The notes: generated by a model from the sequence alone, not told the origin. Positions 15,895 to 25,423 are shown, counted from the first letter of the stretch. The stretch is 64,000 bases of DNA from Paludibacteraceae bacterium (GCA_024692565.1 JAILMN010000025.1:62001-126000); one strand, 5' to 3'. Made by a program: numbers and translations.

Positions 15895-16890
15895 TTACAA
15901 TTTTTTTATGCACCAATCTAATCCTAAATGAATAGGATAGCACAAAGCCAAAGCAATTGATATTCCTATTATCATGCTGGTGGCACTATTTAAACCAATA
16001 ATATCTCTAAACCAATAGAAAATAACAACATGTATCAAATACAATTCATACGAGCATTTCCCGAAAAAAGCGAGTGGCTGATGAATCAGTTTGTCCATGA
16101 AAGTGGAATGTCCAAGTAATTTCAGGAACATAAGCAGTAGCGGCATACCGATTAGTGTACGTAATATGGCATATACTTCATCATCAATCCATAATTTAGC
16201 GATTAAGAGTAATATACCGATTAAGGCAAAGTAGAATAGAATTTGCCATCCATTTGCAGATTTATGATGAAGAGCAAGATAGCCCGTATACATACCCAAA
16301 ACAAACATTATTACCCGAACCAAACCTATTTTCGTAATCGTCCAATAATGTGGAAACATACAAGCCAAACCAACAAGGAACAATGAGTATATACCAATAA
16401 AAATGATGGTATTAGCAAAAGGCTTTTTCCCGTTAAATAATATGAATAATATAGGACTGATAAGGTATAAGACCAACGTAACAGAAACGTACCACATCGC
16501 CCAAGTACCTTTTACTCCGTATATCCAAAAACTCATCGCGATCATGTTGGTAAGGAACTTGCAAAGCGAATCTTGCCCCGCAACAAAAGCGACAATAAAG
16601 AACCAAAAGGTGAGTATTACATATGGAATGAATATTCGCGTTAATCTTTTTTTATAGAATGTAGAAATTGAAGGTCCTTTGGAAAGCGCATAATACAAAC
16701 CAAATCCAGAGAGAAAGATGAAGCCGGCAGTATGCACCAGTCTCGCTATTTGTGATAGAACGACCGGTTGCCACGTTTCATTCATTAAATGGCCCCACAA
16801 AATACCTAAAATGGCTAATCCCATCAATTCGCCTCTGTACTTGCTAAACAAGTCGAAGGGGATATGAATATTTTGAATCCTATTGCTCAT
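15895..16890 (-). CDS. Membrane acyltransferase (acyltransferase 3 family)
   Basis: 331 residues with about ten membrane helices. The family signature is near the N-terminus (ELMGLAILGILWGHLMNETW, with the conserved His at about residue 34, and a RLTRIFIPY basic loop near residue 84). Such proteins O-acetylate or otherwise acylate surface glycans using cytoplasmic acyl-CoA. It overlaps the upstream hexapeptide acetyltransferase gene by 11 bases, so the two are probably co-translated. The coding sequence is very AT-rich (one hand-counted 60-base line, 15901-15960, is 19/60 GC). Confidence 0.85.
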   Translation of the reverse strand: MSNRIQNIHIPFDLFSKYRGELMGLAILGILWGHLMNETWQPVVLSQIARLVHTAGFIFLSGFGLYYALSKGPSISTFYKKRLTRIFIPYVILTFWFFIVAFVAGQDSLCKFLTNMIAMSFWIYGVKGTWAMWYVSVTLVLYLISPILFILFNGKKPFANTIIFIGIYSLFLVGLACMFPHYWTITKIGLVRVIMFVLGMYTGYLALHHKSANGWQILFYFALIGILLLIAKLWIDDEVYAILRTLIGMPLLLMFLKLLGHSTFMDKLIHQPLAFFGKCSYELYLIHVVIFYWFRDIIGLNSATSMIIGISIALALCYPIHLGLDWCIKKL

Positions 16891-17470
16891 TTTTGATTTG
16901 GTCTAAAAGTTTAGATTGGAATACTCCGGACTCCAAAGAACTTTTATGGGAAATGATTTTAGCTGGTATCCCTCCTACTGTCACATTGCTCGGGATAGAT
17001 TTATTTACTACGGCATTTGCCCCGATGGCAACATTATCACCTATGTTAATATTGCCAAAAATTTTAGCTCCAGGGCCAATATATACATTATCTCCTATAA
17101 CCGGAGCTCCGATATGATTTCCTATACATGTAGAGGTATGGATGCGACAATTCTTGCCTACCTTAGCGAAAGCAGTAACAGTTACAGTACCCCAATGAGC
17201 GATGTATAATCCCGGGCCAAAAACATTCATTGGAATAGTAAAACCTAAACGAACAGCTAAGCGATGATTAATACTTTGCAAAATGAAATATGCACATCGC
17301 CGTAGTGGTTTCCCTTTAGATGTATTGTATAAGAATTCAATCTTTCTCAACCTCATTTGGAAACGTAAACGCTCATCGCTAAGATATCTATATAGCGATA
17401 ATTTCTCCAATTCATATGCCAATAAATCCTGTTTGACATATGCTTGATATGTTTTTCTATCTAATATCAT
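16880..17470 (-). CDS. Serine-acetyltransferase-like hexapeptide-repeat acetyltransferase
   Basis: 196 residues. An alpha-helical N-terminal half is followed by a left-handed beta helix of hexapeptide repeats (VGKNCRIHTSTCIGNHIGAP, then VIGDNVYIGPGAKIFGNINI, residues 120-165) and a short tail. The catalytic His is probably in AHWGTVTV near residue 108. The layout is like CysE and the related sugar O-acetyltransferases. The position among glycosyltransferase genes argues for glycan acetylation rather than cysteine synthesis. Start codon ATG at 17470, just after the LicD stop. Confidence 0.8.
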   Translation of the reverse strand: MILDRKTYQAYVKQDLLAYELEKLSLYRYLSDERLRFQMRLRKIEFLYNTSKGKPLRRCAYFILQSINHRLAVRLGFTIPMNVFGPGLYIAHWGTVTVTAFAKVGKNCRIHTSTCIGNHIGAPVIGDNVYIGPGAKIFGNINIGDNVAIGANAVVNKSIPSNVTVGGIPAKIISHKSSLESGVFQSKLLDQIKNEQ

Positions 17471-17471
17471 A

Positions 17472-18380
17472 TTATTTCTTCGGGATGGTTAAACTGCAAA
17501 TAAAATGCCGCTCTCTCTTATCTTCAGGAGGTAATTGAGTATAGTCTCCGTATAAATTATGAAGGTAATTATCAAAGCGATGAGGAAGATATATTTCTAT
17601 TCCTTCAAACTCTCCTTTTACAACAGGCACGAAAACATCTCTCATTCTAACCTCTCCGTGATAATATTTTCTTCCGGTCGGTATGGTCCATATAAGACTA
17701 TTTGTATTTCCCTTTGCCCATAAGTCAAACCACCATAACCATTTTTTTCGCGGAATAAGATTAACTATCTTTCCTACAGCATATTTTAACTTGTATCTAT
17801 GCCACATTCTCTTATCCAAAGCCATGTATTCTTGCAATTCTTTACTTGGATATTTTGCATATAGTGTCAGAATAGTACAAAATTCCAACGCATTAGAAAT
17901 AATTCCTTTCAAATATCGTGCTATCTTGTTTTCCGGGGCGGCATCAATAGGAAAGATATCCAGATATATTCCCTTAGGAAATGGAGTGTTGACGGAGAAT
18001 AAATCGATATATTGCGAATCCTTGACAAATATTTTTAAAAAAGTAGTTACGCTTTCATACTCAGCGGAAGGCGCAGAGAACTCGTATTTCTCTCCTAATT
18101 GCTTATCACGCAGTAGTTGAAGAAGCATTTCATAGTCCTCACGCGGCATCATGGCATCTAAGTCATCATCCCAGGGGATAAATCCCTTATGTCGAACAGC
18201 ACCAAGGCATGAGCCTCCTCCAAGCATTAGTTGAAGATGATGCTTAATACATAAGTTCTGTACATCTTGATACATATCCACTAATATTTTCTTTACAAGA
18301 GCGGATTCCTCAGATGTCATCTCATGCAAATAATGCGTGCGATGAGCCAATTCATTCATCAATTCTCCATCAGATTTCAT
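17472..18380 (-). CDS. LicD-family phospho-group transferase
   Basis: 302 residues. The LicD nucleotidyltransferase-fold core is clear at residues 54-84: GGGSCLGAVRHKGFIPWDDD followed by LDAMMPREDYE, with the metal-binding Asp cluster. LicD proteins move phosphocholine from CDP-choline, and fukutin/FKRP relatives move ribitol phosphate from CDP-ribitol, onto glycans. No choline kinase or choline uptake gene is present, but an IspD-like cytidylyltransferase lies three genes upstream. A CDP-polyol donor is therefore more likely than CDP-choline (inference). Confidence 0.88.
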   Translation of the reverse strand: MKSDGELMNELAHRTHYLHEMTSEESALVKKILVDMYQDVQNLCIKHHLQLMLGGGSCLGAVRHKGFIPWDDDLDAMMPREDYEMLLQLLRDKQLGEKYEFSAPSAEYESVTTFLKIFVKDSQYIDLFSVNTPFPKGIYLDIFPIDAAPENKIARYLKGIISNALEFCTILTLYAKYPSKELQEYMALDKRMWHRYKLKYAVGKIVNLIPRKKWLWWFDLWAKGNTNSLIWTIPTGRKYYHGEVRMRDVFVPVVKGEFEGIEIYLPHRFDNYLHNLYGDYTQLPPEDKRERHFICSLTIPKK

Positions 18381-18386
18381 ATGCCA

Positions 18387-19319
18387 TTACTCTTTTACGA
18401 TATATTTTTCTGACTTTTGGTATTCTTTACGCGAGATAAAGAAATTCCGAATCCATCGGCTGGCTCCGATGGTCAAATCGGCATCATATTTTTTCCCTAA
18501 CTTAATAAATTCCCATATTGTTTTAATTCCCCCATAGTGAGCAGCCCAACGTAGTGAGTACATAATGGACTCTTGAAATTGAGCTTTGCCAATTTCGCGT
18601 AGATACTGATTGTTTCTTAATTGAACTTCATATCTGCAGCGACGACTCTCCAGCGAATGTTGGTGTACCAGACTTCCATGAGTAATAGTTACACAATATA
18701 TCTCCGCTTTATCAGCTGAGATGGAATTAGCATGCGCACCTATGAGAGTAGAAAAATGCATATCATTTCCCCATCGTGTTTGCTCAAAGCGGATGTTATT
18801 GCTAAGAATGAGTTCGGAGCGTATCATCTTACCCCAAGGCTCATTGTAATTATATCTCAATATGCCTTCCGTTTTTTGAGAAGGATTATTTATAAAATCA
18901 TCAATCTTTTGAACTAATTGTATATGTCGCTCACCGGGTTCTCCTGTATCTGAAAAACGGCAGATGGAGTGGAAATAAATAATATCCTCAGTGTCGTTGA
19001 GATGTTTGTCCAAATATTTCCATGCATTAGGCATAAAATAGTCATCTGCATCCGCAAACAAGACCCATGTACTATTATTAATGTTCTTTAGACCGACATT
19101 TCTCGCGTAACCGGCTCCTAATCCTTCATTGGTAAGTATACACGATACATTCAAATGCTTTGCACAGATTGCTTCAATCTTAGGAATATACTGGGCATCG
19201 CTATTATCGTCTACAACACAAATATCAATGTCATCCCTTTCAGGAATGCTATGGATACATCTTGCCAATAAATCCGGACTATTGTGATGAGGAATTATTA
19301 TGGTATAATTCTTTGTCAT
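18387..19319 (-). CDS. Glycosyltransferase family 2 protein
   Basis: 310 residues. GT-A fold starting TIIIPHHNSPDLLARCIHS (residues 5-23), then CVVDDNSD near residue 34 and the DxD metal site in LFADADDYFMP near residue 88. It would be an inverting transferase adding a sugar or sugar-like unit in repeat-unit assembly. It sits between the SDR and LicD genes with 5-6 base gaps, so it may act on or near the acceptor of the LicD product. Confidence 0.87.
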   Translation of the reverse strand: MTKNYTIIIPHHNSPDLLARCIHSIPERDDIDICVVDDNSDAQYIPKIEAICAKHLNVSCILTNEGLGAGYARNVGLKNINNSTWVLFADADDYFMPNAWKYLDKHLNDTEDIIYFHSICRFSDTGEPGERHIQLVQKIDDFINNPSQKTEGILRYNYNEPWGKMIRSELILSNNIRFEQTRWGNDMHFSTLIGAHANSISADKAEIYCVTITHGSLVHQHSLESRRCRYEVQLRNNQYLREIGKAQFQESIMYSLRWAAHYGGIKTIWEFIKLGKKYDADLTIGASRWIRNFFISRKEYQKSEKYIVKE

Positions 19320-19324
19320 ATTGC

Positions 19325-20347
19325 TTATTCTGATTCTCTAAAATAGTTTATTAAATTGCATAATATTTCATCAAGTCCATATTGCGGTTTCCATCCTAAT
19401 GTCTCTAATTTGTCAGTAGCTAATCGTAATTTTGATACTGGAGCATACCCCATATTTTCTTTGAGAAGTATCTTGACCTGAATGTTTGTTGCAAAATGAT
19501 CACGAATATATTCTGCTAACTCAATTGCAGATATGTATGTGGCTTTATTGGCAACGTTGTATGCTTCTCCATCTACTCCGTTGAAAAGAATATACATTAG
19601 TGCCATTATACAATCTATGGTGTAGCAATATGGACGAGCGGATTCTCCGGTAGAGTGGAGAACAATGTCTTGTTGTTGTGCGGCTAAACGGGCAAATTGA
19701 TTGATAACGCGGTTATCAAGTATGTCCACTCCCGCTCCTGTCGTCTGCGTGAGACGGGCAATTTTTACGGGAATAGTATATTGTTTAGCGTACGCGTGGC
19801 ATAGATTTTCTGCGGCACGCTTGGCGATAGGGTAAGAACTTCTAACATCGGTTACATTCCAATATCCTTGTTGTTCTTCAGAAATCATTTCTTCATTTAA
19901 TCCGCTTCCATATACCTCAAGGGACGACAAATAGACCATCCCTTTGATTTGGTGCGAGTGAGCGTATTGTAAGAGATGATCTGTAATTTGCCATATCGAT
20001 CTAGCTGTTTCCACGGGATGGTTTACGAAAAAACTACTTGACGTAGGTGCTGCACAATGAAATATATAGTCAATAGAAGGTATGACACTATAATTAAATG
20101 TTTCCAAATCACATTCAATACTGATAATTGCGTCCAACGTGTCACCTAAGATTCTTTGCAATTTTTCTTTATCTCTGATAGGAGCAATAATATGAATGTC
20201 TTCATTAATAGCTAATAAGCACCTAATTAAAGTAGAACCGATTAGTCCGGTCGCTCCCGTAACTAACACATAACTACCATGTATCTTTTGTCGGAAGGGA
20301 AAAGATGTGGTAAATTGTTTAATATCTTTTGTGAGTACACTTTCCAT
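19325..20347 (-). CDS. Extended SDR, nucleotide-sugar epimerase/dehydratase family
   Basis: 340 residues from the ATG at 20347. A GTG at 20377 is also in frame but would overlap the upstream gene. NAD-binding GATGLIGSTLIR near residue 29 and the active-site pair YPIAKRAAENL (Tyr and Lys) near residue 175; Ser/Thr of the triad is in VYLSSLEVYGSG. It directly follows an IspD-like cytidylyltransferase, one base apart, so it may form or modify the CDP-linked compound used by LicD. It is not the zinc alcohol dehydrogenase (TarJ type) known from CDP-ribitol synthesis. An epimerase of a UDP-sugar is the alternative. Confidence 0.8.
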   Translation of the reverse strand: MESVLTKDIKQFTTSFPFRQKIHGSYVLVTGATGLIGSTLIRCLLAINEDIHIIAPIRDKEKLQRILGDTLDAIISIECDLETFNYSVIPSIDYIFHCAAPTSSSFFVNHPVETARSIWQITDHLLQYAHSHQIKGMVYLSSLEVYGSGLNEEMISEEQQGYWNVTDVRSSYPIAKRAAENLCHAYAKQYTIPVKIARLTQTTGAGVDILDNRVINQFARLAAQQQDIVLHSTGESARPYCYTIDCIMALMYILFNGVDGEAYNVANKATYISAIELAEYIRDHFATNIQVKILLKENMGYAPVSKLRLATDKLETLGWKPQYGLDEILCNLINYFRESE

Positions 20348-20348
20348 C

Positions 20349-21068
20349 TTAGAAACCGAAAATTTGTTGATTCTCACGTAACTCTACCATGGCGCGGAAA
20401 ACGTAAAAATCGGTAGGTGTTGTGATCTTTATATTTTCCATCGGACCAATAACAGTATGCATTTTATATCCATAATGACTCATCATTGTGCAAGAATCTA
20501 TGAAATCAGCATGGCCTTCATTCCTGGCTTTTTCATGAGCAGACAAAATGTCTCTTAGAATAAAACTTTGCGGAGCACGAGCAATCAAAGAGTCTTTTCG
20601 TGCTGGAATTTGTAACGAATCATCGGATTGACGAACGATAAATGTCTCTGTCGCCGGAATACAAGTAATGCAATTTCCGTATTGAGTTACTGTATTGATA
20701 TTATCTGTGATAGTCTGCTCGGAAATTAATGGACGAACTCCATCGTGAATCAAGACAGCAGTATTCTCTCCATATATTTTCTTTGCGCTGACAAGTCCAT
20801 TATAAATACTCTCTTGTCCGCTCGCTCCTCCCGGCACAACTGCTGCTACCTTTGATAAATGAAATTTCTCTAATTGAGTTTTGAGAAAATCTATCCACGA
20901 CTCAAGACAAACAACAACAATACCGTCGATATTCGGATGGTGTTCAAATATCTCAAGAGTATAAATTATTACGGGCTTTCCGTTTAATTCTATGAATTGT
21001 TTCGGACGTGATACCGTATTCATCCTTTTCCCGGTACCTCCTGCAAAAATAATAGCAACGTTTTTCAT
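20349..21068 (-). CDS. IspD/TarI-like cytidylyltransferase
   Basis: 239 residues. N-terminal CTP-binding motif IIFAGGTGKRMNTVSRPKQF (residues 6-25), LIHDGVRPLIS near residue 104 and a C-terminal KITTPTDFYVFRAM. The family has two known jobs: MEP-pathway IspD and ribitol-5-phosphate cytidylyltransferase (TarI/Bcs1, human CRPPA). Placement in a glycan operon with LicD favours making a CDP-polyol or similar donor over isoprenoid synthesis. Finding a separate IspD elsewhere in the genome would settle it. Confidence 0.82.
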   Translation of the reverse strand: MKNVAIIFAGGTGKRMNTVSRPKQFIELNGKPVIIYTLEIFEHHPNIDGIVVVCLESWIDFLKTQLEKFHLSKVAAVVPGGASGQESIYNGLVSAKKIYGENTAVLIHDGVRPLISEQTITDNINTVTQYGNCITCIPATETFIVRQSDDSLQIPARKDSLIARAPQSFILRDILSAHEKARNEGHADFIDSCTMMSHYGYKMHTVIGPMENIKITTPTDFYVFRAMVELRENQQIFGF

Positions 21069-21069
21069 A

Positions 21070-21861
21070 TTATTTGGGCATTATAATGTCTGGAATTTCA
21101 AAATCTACAATACATGCGCAGTGGTCTGTAATCGCCTCATCGCATTCAATGATTGCGTTCGCAATTTTTAGCGGTAGTACACTCTTGTATAAAACATAAT
21201 CTATTTTCATTTTCCGATAAAAACCGGCTTTTGCGGAGAATGTATTTTCGCCATCAGGTAATGCATCACGCCACCCTTCCATGACGGAAAATACTTCGGA
21301 AGTGTTTTTCGTGTTAAAATCTCCGCAAAGGATTATAATATCTGCTTCTTGTTTCTCCATTATTTGATATAAATACTTGATTTGGGCTTCGCGAATTTCA
21401 GGATTCTCATAATTCAAATGAGTTGAAGCGAGACAAATATTATATCCATTATAATCAAAGTAAGAAATGATGACCGCACGCGTTTCTTTACCTTGCTGAG
21501 GAAGTAAGAAATTTTCTGTTTTATTGAATGAATTTTGGGATAATATCACATTCCCACAATCCCATCCGAAATAATGCTTCCATGTAAGACCGAAAATGCC
21601 ATACATACGTGTATAATTTTCCATTTCGGCAATAAAGTTTTTCCCAATTCCATTAGGAGCATATGGTCTATTCGGATACATATCCATTTCTTGCAAAGCA
21701 ACTGCATTCGGCGAAAATTTCATAATAAAACTACTTATGTTCTCCAGCGAAGTTTCTTGTCCTCTGTCAATGTTGAGAGACATTATACGAATTGTATCAT
21801 TCGCATAAATTGCCAAACTAGATAAGATAATCAGTCCTAAAATGATTACTACTTTGCGCAT
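21070..21861 (-). CDS. Secreted endonuclease/exonuclease/phosphatase-fold enzyme
   Basis: 263 residues with an N-terminal signal peptide (VVIILGLIILSSLAIYA, cleavage near residue 20). EEP-fold motifs in order: MSLNIDRGQ near residue 28, LQEMDMYPN (metal-binding Glu) near residue 57, STHLNYE near residue 147, CGDFNTKNTS near residue 182 and ITDHCACIVDFE near residue 245 (catalytic Asp-His). The family splits phosphodiesters or phosphomonoesters in nucleic acids, lipids or sugars. An exported member inside a glycan operon is unusual. It could trim a phospho-substituent, lipid carrier or glycan outside the cytoplasm. It starts after a 28-base gap from the Wzy gene. Confidence 0.82.
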   Translation of the reverse strand: MRKVVIILGLIILSSLAIYANDTIRIMSLNIDRGQETSLENISSFIMKFSPNAVALQEMDMYPNRPYAPNGIGKNFIAEMENYTRMYGIFGLTWKHYFGWDCGNVILSQNSFNKTENFLLPQQGKETRAVIISYFDYNGYNICLASTHLNYENPEIREAQIKYLYQIMEKQEADIIILCGDFNTKNTSEVFSVMEGWRDALPDGENTFSAKAGFYRKMKIDYVLYKSVLPLKIANAIIECDEAITDHCACIVDFEIPDIIMPK

Positions 21862-21889
21862 AAATTATTACTAATTTTTGAGTTATTTA

Positions 21890-23119
21890 TTATTTTATTA
21901 TTTTATTATTTCGTATCATATTGATAGCAAAACCAAGCATAAAGAAGAAATATGGTTCTTTAATATAAGTGTTTGAAACAAATAATTTTACGACACCGCA
22001 TGTAAATAATAGAAGGAAAAATGTCTTTGTCTCAGTGGAATTCACATGAAAATATCCTATACAGATGGTAATAAAGAAGATAATAAGCAGCAGACTACCT
22101 CCGACAATTCCATATGTAACAAGAAAATCCAAGACGAGATTATGCGCATAACCACCACTAATGGCCCAAGAACCACCAATCCCATACCCACCGAAAGGAC
22201 TAACCTTTATGGCATCAATAATAGCCGTTGCAATAGTATCCCTACCGGAGGAATTTACTTCACCACTCAACTCTGCTTCAATCAATTTGCTAACAATACG
22301 GCTACTTACTCCAACTGCGTCTAGCAAATCCAAAAGGAAGTTCAGTATCGCTTCTCTAAAAATATAACTTAGAATAAATACGATAGCCAAAATAAATCCA
22401 ATAATAATTCTCTTTCTCTTCGATAATACAAATATGGTTTGCACTACAACGAAAAATAGAACGCATGCTAACGGTCCTCTTGTGCCATAGGAAAGAATCA
22501 AGAAACACCCTGCGAGTGCAATAAGAATTCCTGTGAAACTTACTTTCTTGTATAAATATCCTATCGTGTATAAAATTTGAGGAAGAATAGAGTAGGCTAA
22601 TCCCATCTCATATTCGTTATTTTCAGCCATTGTACCTCGCATCCTAAATGAATATAAGAATGTATATGCAAATTGACAGAGAATACATAGGATAGATAGG
22701 TAATAAAATGCCTTCTTTTGTTGATCTATATCAATAATCAATCCTATGAAGAAGTACGGAAGAGTGCAACCGATAAATTCATACAAGTATTGATCTAAAA
22801 CTTCGCTATTAGACGGGAAAAGGAAATATTGCGACAAATATATGAAGATACAGATATTCGCAAAAAGTAAGTCTGTTAGTCGGATTTTCTTCAACCAATG
22901 CGAATAGGATGAAATACATGCAAATACATATATCGTCGGGACAAAAATTACAGTGATAACTTCAGATGGAATAATGTGCAAAAATGTCGCACGCATAAAC
23001 ACCAGTATGTTATAGCACCATACCAGACAAAGAAATATCTGCAATGAGCAATCAGAAGACTGGAACATCTCTTTGAGGGGTTGCACCACTTCTTTCATAT
23101 GTGTTGCGATGGATTTCAT
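21890..23119 (-). CDS. Wzy-like O-antigen/capsule polymerase
   Basis: 409 residues with about eleven membrane helices and an extracytoplasmic loop containing GRDTIATAIIDAIKVSPFGG near residue 290 and GGYAHNLVLDFLVTYG near residue 318, typical of the Wzy_C/O-antigen ligase family. It would join lipid-linked repeat units on the periplasmic face. This is the only polymerase candidate in the operon, so it should set the polymer linkage. It overlaps the upstream glycosyltransferase gene by 4 bases. Strongly AT-rich. Confidence 0.85.
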   Translation of the reverse strand: MKSIATHMKEVVQPLKEMFQSSDCSLQIFLCLVWCYNILVFMRATFLHIIPSEVITVIFVPTIYVFACISSYSHWLKKIRLTDLLFANICIFIYLSQYFLFPSNSEVLDQYLYEFIGCTLPYFFIGLIIDIDQQKKAFYYLSILCILCQFAYTFLYSFRMRGTMAENNEYEMGLAYSILPQILYTIGYLYKKVSFTGILIALAGCFLILSYGTRGPLACVLFFVVVQTIFVLSKRKRIIIGFILAIVFILSYIFREAILNFLLDLLDAVGVSSRIVSKLIEAELSGEVNSSGRDTIATAIIDAIKVSPFGGYGIGGSWAISGGYAHNLVLDFLVTYGIVGGSLLLIIFFITICIGYFHVNSTETKTFFLLLFTCGVVKLFVSNTYIKEPYFFFMLGFAINMIRNNKIIK

Positions 23120-24249
23120 GCCATTTCTTTTGTTGTATTCCCGCAGTGACGTTCAATGACGCGAGCCCATTTTTGTTTCCATTTATCTAAAGAGAAGGCC
23201 GATTTGACTGTGTTATATCCACATAATGCTATCTTTGATCTTAATTCTGTATCTTGAATGAGTTGATTTAATGCCTCATAAATATCTTCGCTATTCGGAT
23301 TTACCATTAGTCCATTGTATCCATCAATGATAATATTAGTCATACCACCAACATTAGTGCATACTACGGCACAGCCTGCAGCCATGGCCTCCAACAGAGA
23401 AAGAGAAGTTCCTTCTGAACCGGTAGTTGGAACGATCGCTATATCAAATTGACGATGGAAAGAAATACTGTCGCGAGAATCATATTGTGTAAAATGAATA
23501 TTTGGCTCATCTTTGAGCATATCTAGTAGGTATTTTTCGTCCGGACCTTCTCCGGCAAAAGTAACAGTAAGATTAGGATACTTTTGCACAAGACGTTTTG
23601 CAGTCGGAGCAAAAATGCGAGTACCGCGATAATCGAAGAAACGTCTTGCAAAAACAATTGAAATCGTATCAGATACCTTTCTTTTTTGAAGTGGCTGTAT
23701 TTCTGTGAAATTCATAATGGATGTTAACTGAACATCTCTATGACTGTCCAAAGCTCTGTACCAATTAATGAAATTATTGTCCACACAAACGACTTCATCT
23801 ACATTCTTCATGGCTTTGATTAATCGGTAGGCAAAACGCGTCCGCACTAAAAGACGTAAACCAAGCGGAACTTTATTATATGCAATACGATCCCACCCAA
23901 TACCATGTTGGATACAAATGGAATTAGGCACATATGTCTTTGGAAGCATATTGTCTACGTTTGCAAAGATAGTGACGTATTGGTTTTCCTGCTTATTTTG
24001 AGTTGTCAGTATTTGAGCAATAAACTTGTCTTTTTCTTCAATCCCAGATACAGGTATACCATAAACCGTTATATTTTCTCCGGTAGTTATTTGAAATTCC
24101 TTAGCTGCAAACTGAAATATCCGCACGCAATACCCCATGTGTACTGCTAAATCAGCTAATTGAGAAATATAAGTTTGTATTCCTCCGACCGTCATTTTTT
24201 GCCCGAGAACATCTAAATATCGAATATAGATGATATCTAATACTTTCAT
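23116..24249 (-). CDS. Glycosyltransferase family 4 protein
   Basis: 377 residues, GT-B fold. N-terminal start KVLDIIYIRYLDVLGQKMTV with a glycine-containing acceptor loop, C-terminal domain with IVFARRFFDYRG near residue 200 and the donor-binding GSEGTSLSLLEAMAAGCAVV near residue 277. Complete family length. It adds one residue of the repeat unit. The gene lies between WecB and Wzy, overlapping the latter by 4 bases. Confidence 0.87.
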   Translation of the reverse strand: MKVLDIIYIRYLDVLGQKMTVGGIQTYISQLADLAVHMGYCVRIFQFAAKEFQITTGENITVYGIPVSGIEEKDKFIAQILTTQNKQENQYVTIFANVDNMLPKTYVPNSICIQHGIGWDRIAYNKVPLGLRLLVRTRFAYRLIKAMKNVDEVVCVDNNFINWYRALDSHRDVQLTSIMNFTEIQPLQKRKVSDTISIVFARRFFDYRGTRIFAPTAKRLVQKYPNLTVTFAGEGPDEKYLLDMLKDEPNIHFTQYDSRDSISFHRQFDIAIVPTTGSEGTSLSLLEAMAAGCAVVCTNVGGMTNIIIDGYNGLMVNPNSEDIYEALNQLIQDTELRSKIALCGYNTVKSAFSLDKWKQKWARVIERHCGNTTKEMA

Positions 24250-24265
24250 ATTGACAATGGCAATA

Positions 24266-25423
24266 TTATAATTCTTTCATGGTTTTTACAATACGTTGAC
24301 ATGCCAATCCGTCTCCGTAGGGGTTAACTGCCTGACTCATTTGATTGTAGTATGCACCATCTTCTAAAAGACGACTTACGTCAGACATAATTAAGTCATA
24401 ATCAGTACCTACCAGTTTGACAGTTCCGGCGTCCAATGCTTCCGGGCGTTCTGTAGTATTGCGCATAACAAGAACGGGTTTACCGAGACCCGGAGCCTCC
24501 TCTTGAATACCGCCGGAGTCGGTTAAAACCAAATAACAACTATTCATCATCTGAACAAATTCCAAGTACTCTAATGGCTCAATAAAGAACATATTACCGA
24601 GATTTTGCAGATTTTCTCCAAATACGGAATGAATCGCATTACGAACATTCGGATTCAAATGCATTGGATAGACAAAATCCACATCAGGATATTTGTTCTT
24701 CAGCTCTTTGATTGCATTACAAATATTGATGAACCCGTCCCCGAAGTTTTCACGTCTATGACCGGTTATAAGAACCATTCTCTTTCCATTTGAAAGTCGG
24801 GAAATATCATATCCGGCATTTAATAAATTTTGGGATATCTGTGATTGTAAAGTATCATCCGAATTAATTCTTTCGATAACACTATATAGCGCATCAATAA
24901 CTGTATTGCCTGTTACCCAGATATTCTTTTCGCTCACATTTTCTTGCAAAAGATTATTCTTGCTCAGAGGAGTGGGGGAAAAGTTATAAGTGGCAATTCG
25001 CCCCGTAATTTGTCTATTCATCTCTTCCGGCCATGGGCTATAAATATTATAAGTGCGAAGTCCGGCTTCAATATGCGCCACAGGGATTTGTTGATAAAAA
25101 GCGGCTAATGCAGCAGCGGTAGAGGTAGAGGTGTCTCCGTGAACGAAGACGACATCCGGGTGCTCCTTGATTAAAATATCTCTCATCCCGAGCAAAACAC
25201 GACAGGTGATATCATATAGGTCCTGTCCGGATTTCATGATGTTTAAATCATAATCTGGTTTGATATCAAAAATGGCAAGAACCTGATCTAACATCTCGCG
25301 ATGTTGACCGGTTACACATACTTTGGTGTCAAAATCTTTAGGATGTTTTTGGAACTCTTTCACAAGAGGACACATTTTGATGGCTTCAGGACGAGTGCCA
25401 AAAACAATTAATAGTTTTTTCAT
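24266..25423 (-). CDS. wecB: UDP-N-acetylglucosamine 2-epimerase (non-hydrolysing)
   Basis: 385 residues from the ATG at 25423 (MKKLLIVFGTRPEAIKM). An upstream in-frame extension overlaps the previous gene and lacks family similarity. Motifs: GTRPEAIKMCPLV at residues 9-21, VTGQHREMLDQV near residue 37, HGDTSTSTAAALAAF near residue 92, HIEAGLRTYN near residue 114 and LTDSGGIQEEAP near residue 285. It converts UDP-GlcNAc to UDP-ManNAc, so ManNAc or its oxidised form ManNAcA may be in the polymer. A dehydrogenase for the latter could be one of the two encoded at 32729-34749. Confidence 0.9.
   Translation of the reverse strand: MKKLLIVFGTRPEAIKMCPLVKEFQKHPKDFDTKVCVTGQHREMLDQVLAIFDIKPDYDLNIMKSGQDLYDITCRVLLGMRDILIKEHPDVVFVHGDTSTSTAAALAAFYQQIPVAHIEAGLRTYNIYSPWPEEMNRQITGRIATYNFSPTPLSKNNLLQENVSEKNIWVTGNTVIDALYSVIERINSDDTLQSQISQNLLNAGYDISRLSNGKRMVLITGHRRENFGDGFINICNAIKELKNKYPDVDFVYPMHLNPNVRNAIHSVFGENLQNLGNMFFIEPLEYLEFVQMMNSCYLVLTDSGGIQEEAPGLGKPVLVMRNTTERPEALDAGTVKLVGTDYDLIMSDVSRLLEDGAYYNQMSQAVNPYGDGLACQRIVKTMKEL

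Noticed and set aside
20349..21068. Calling this the MEP-pathway ispD
   Set aside because: The fold fits both roles, but the position in a glycan operon with LicD favours a CDP-polyol enzyme; the symbol is left empty.
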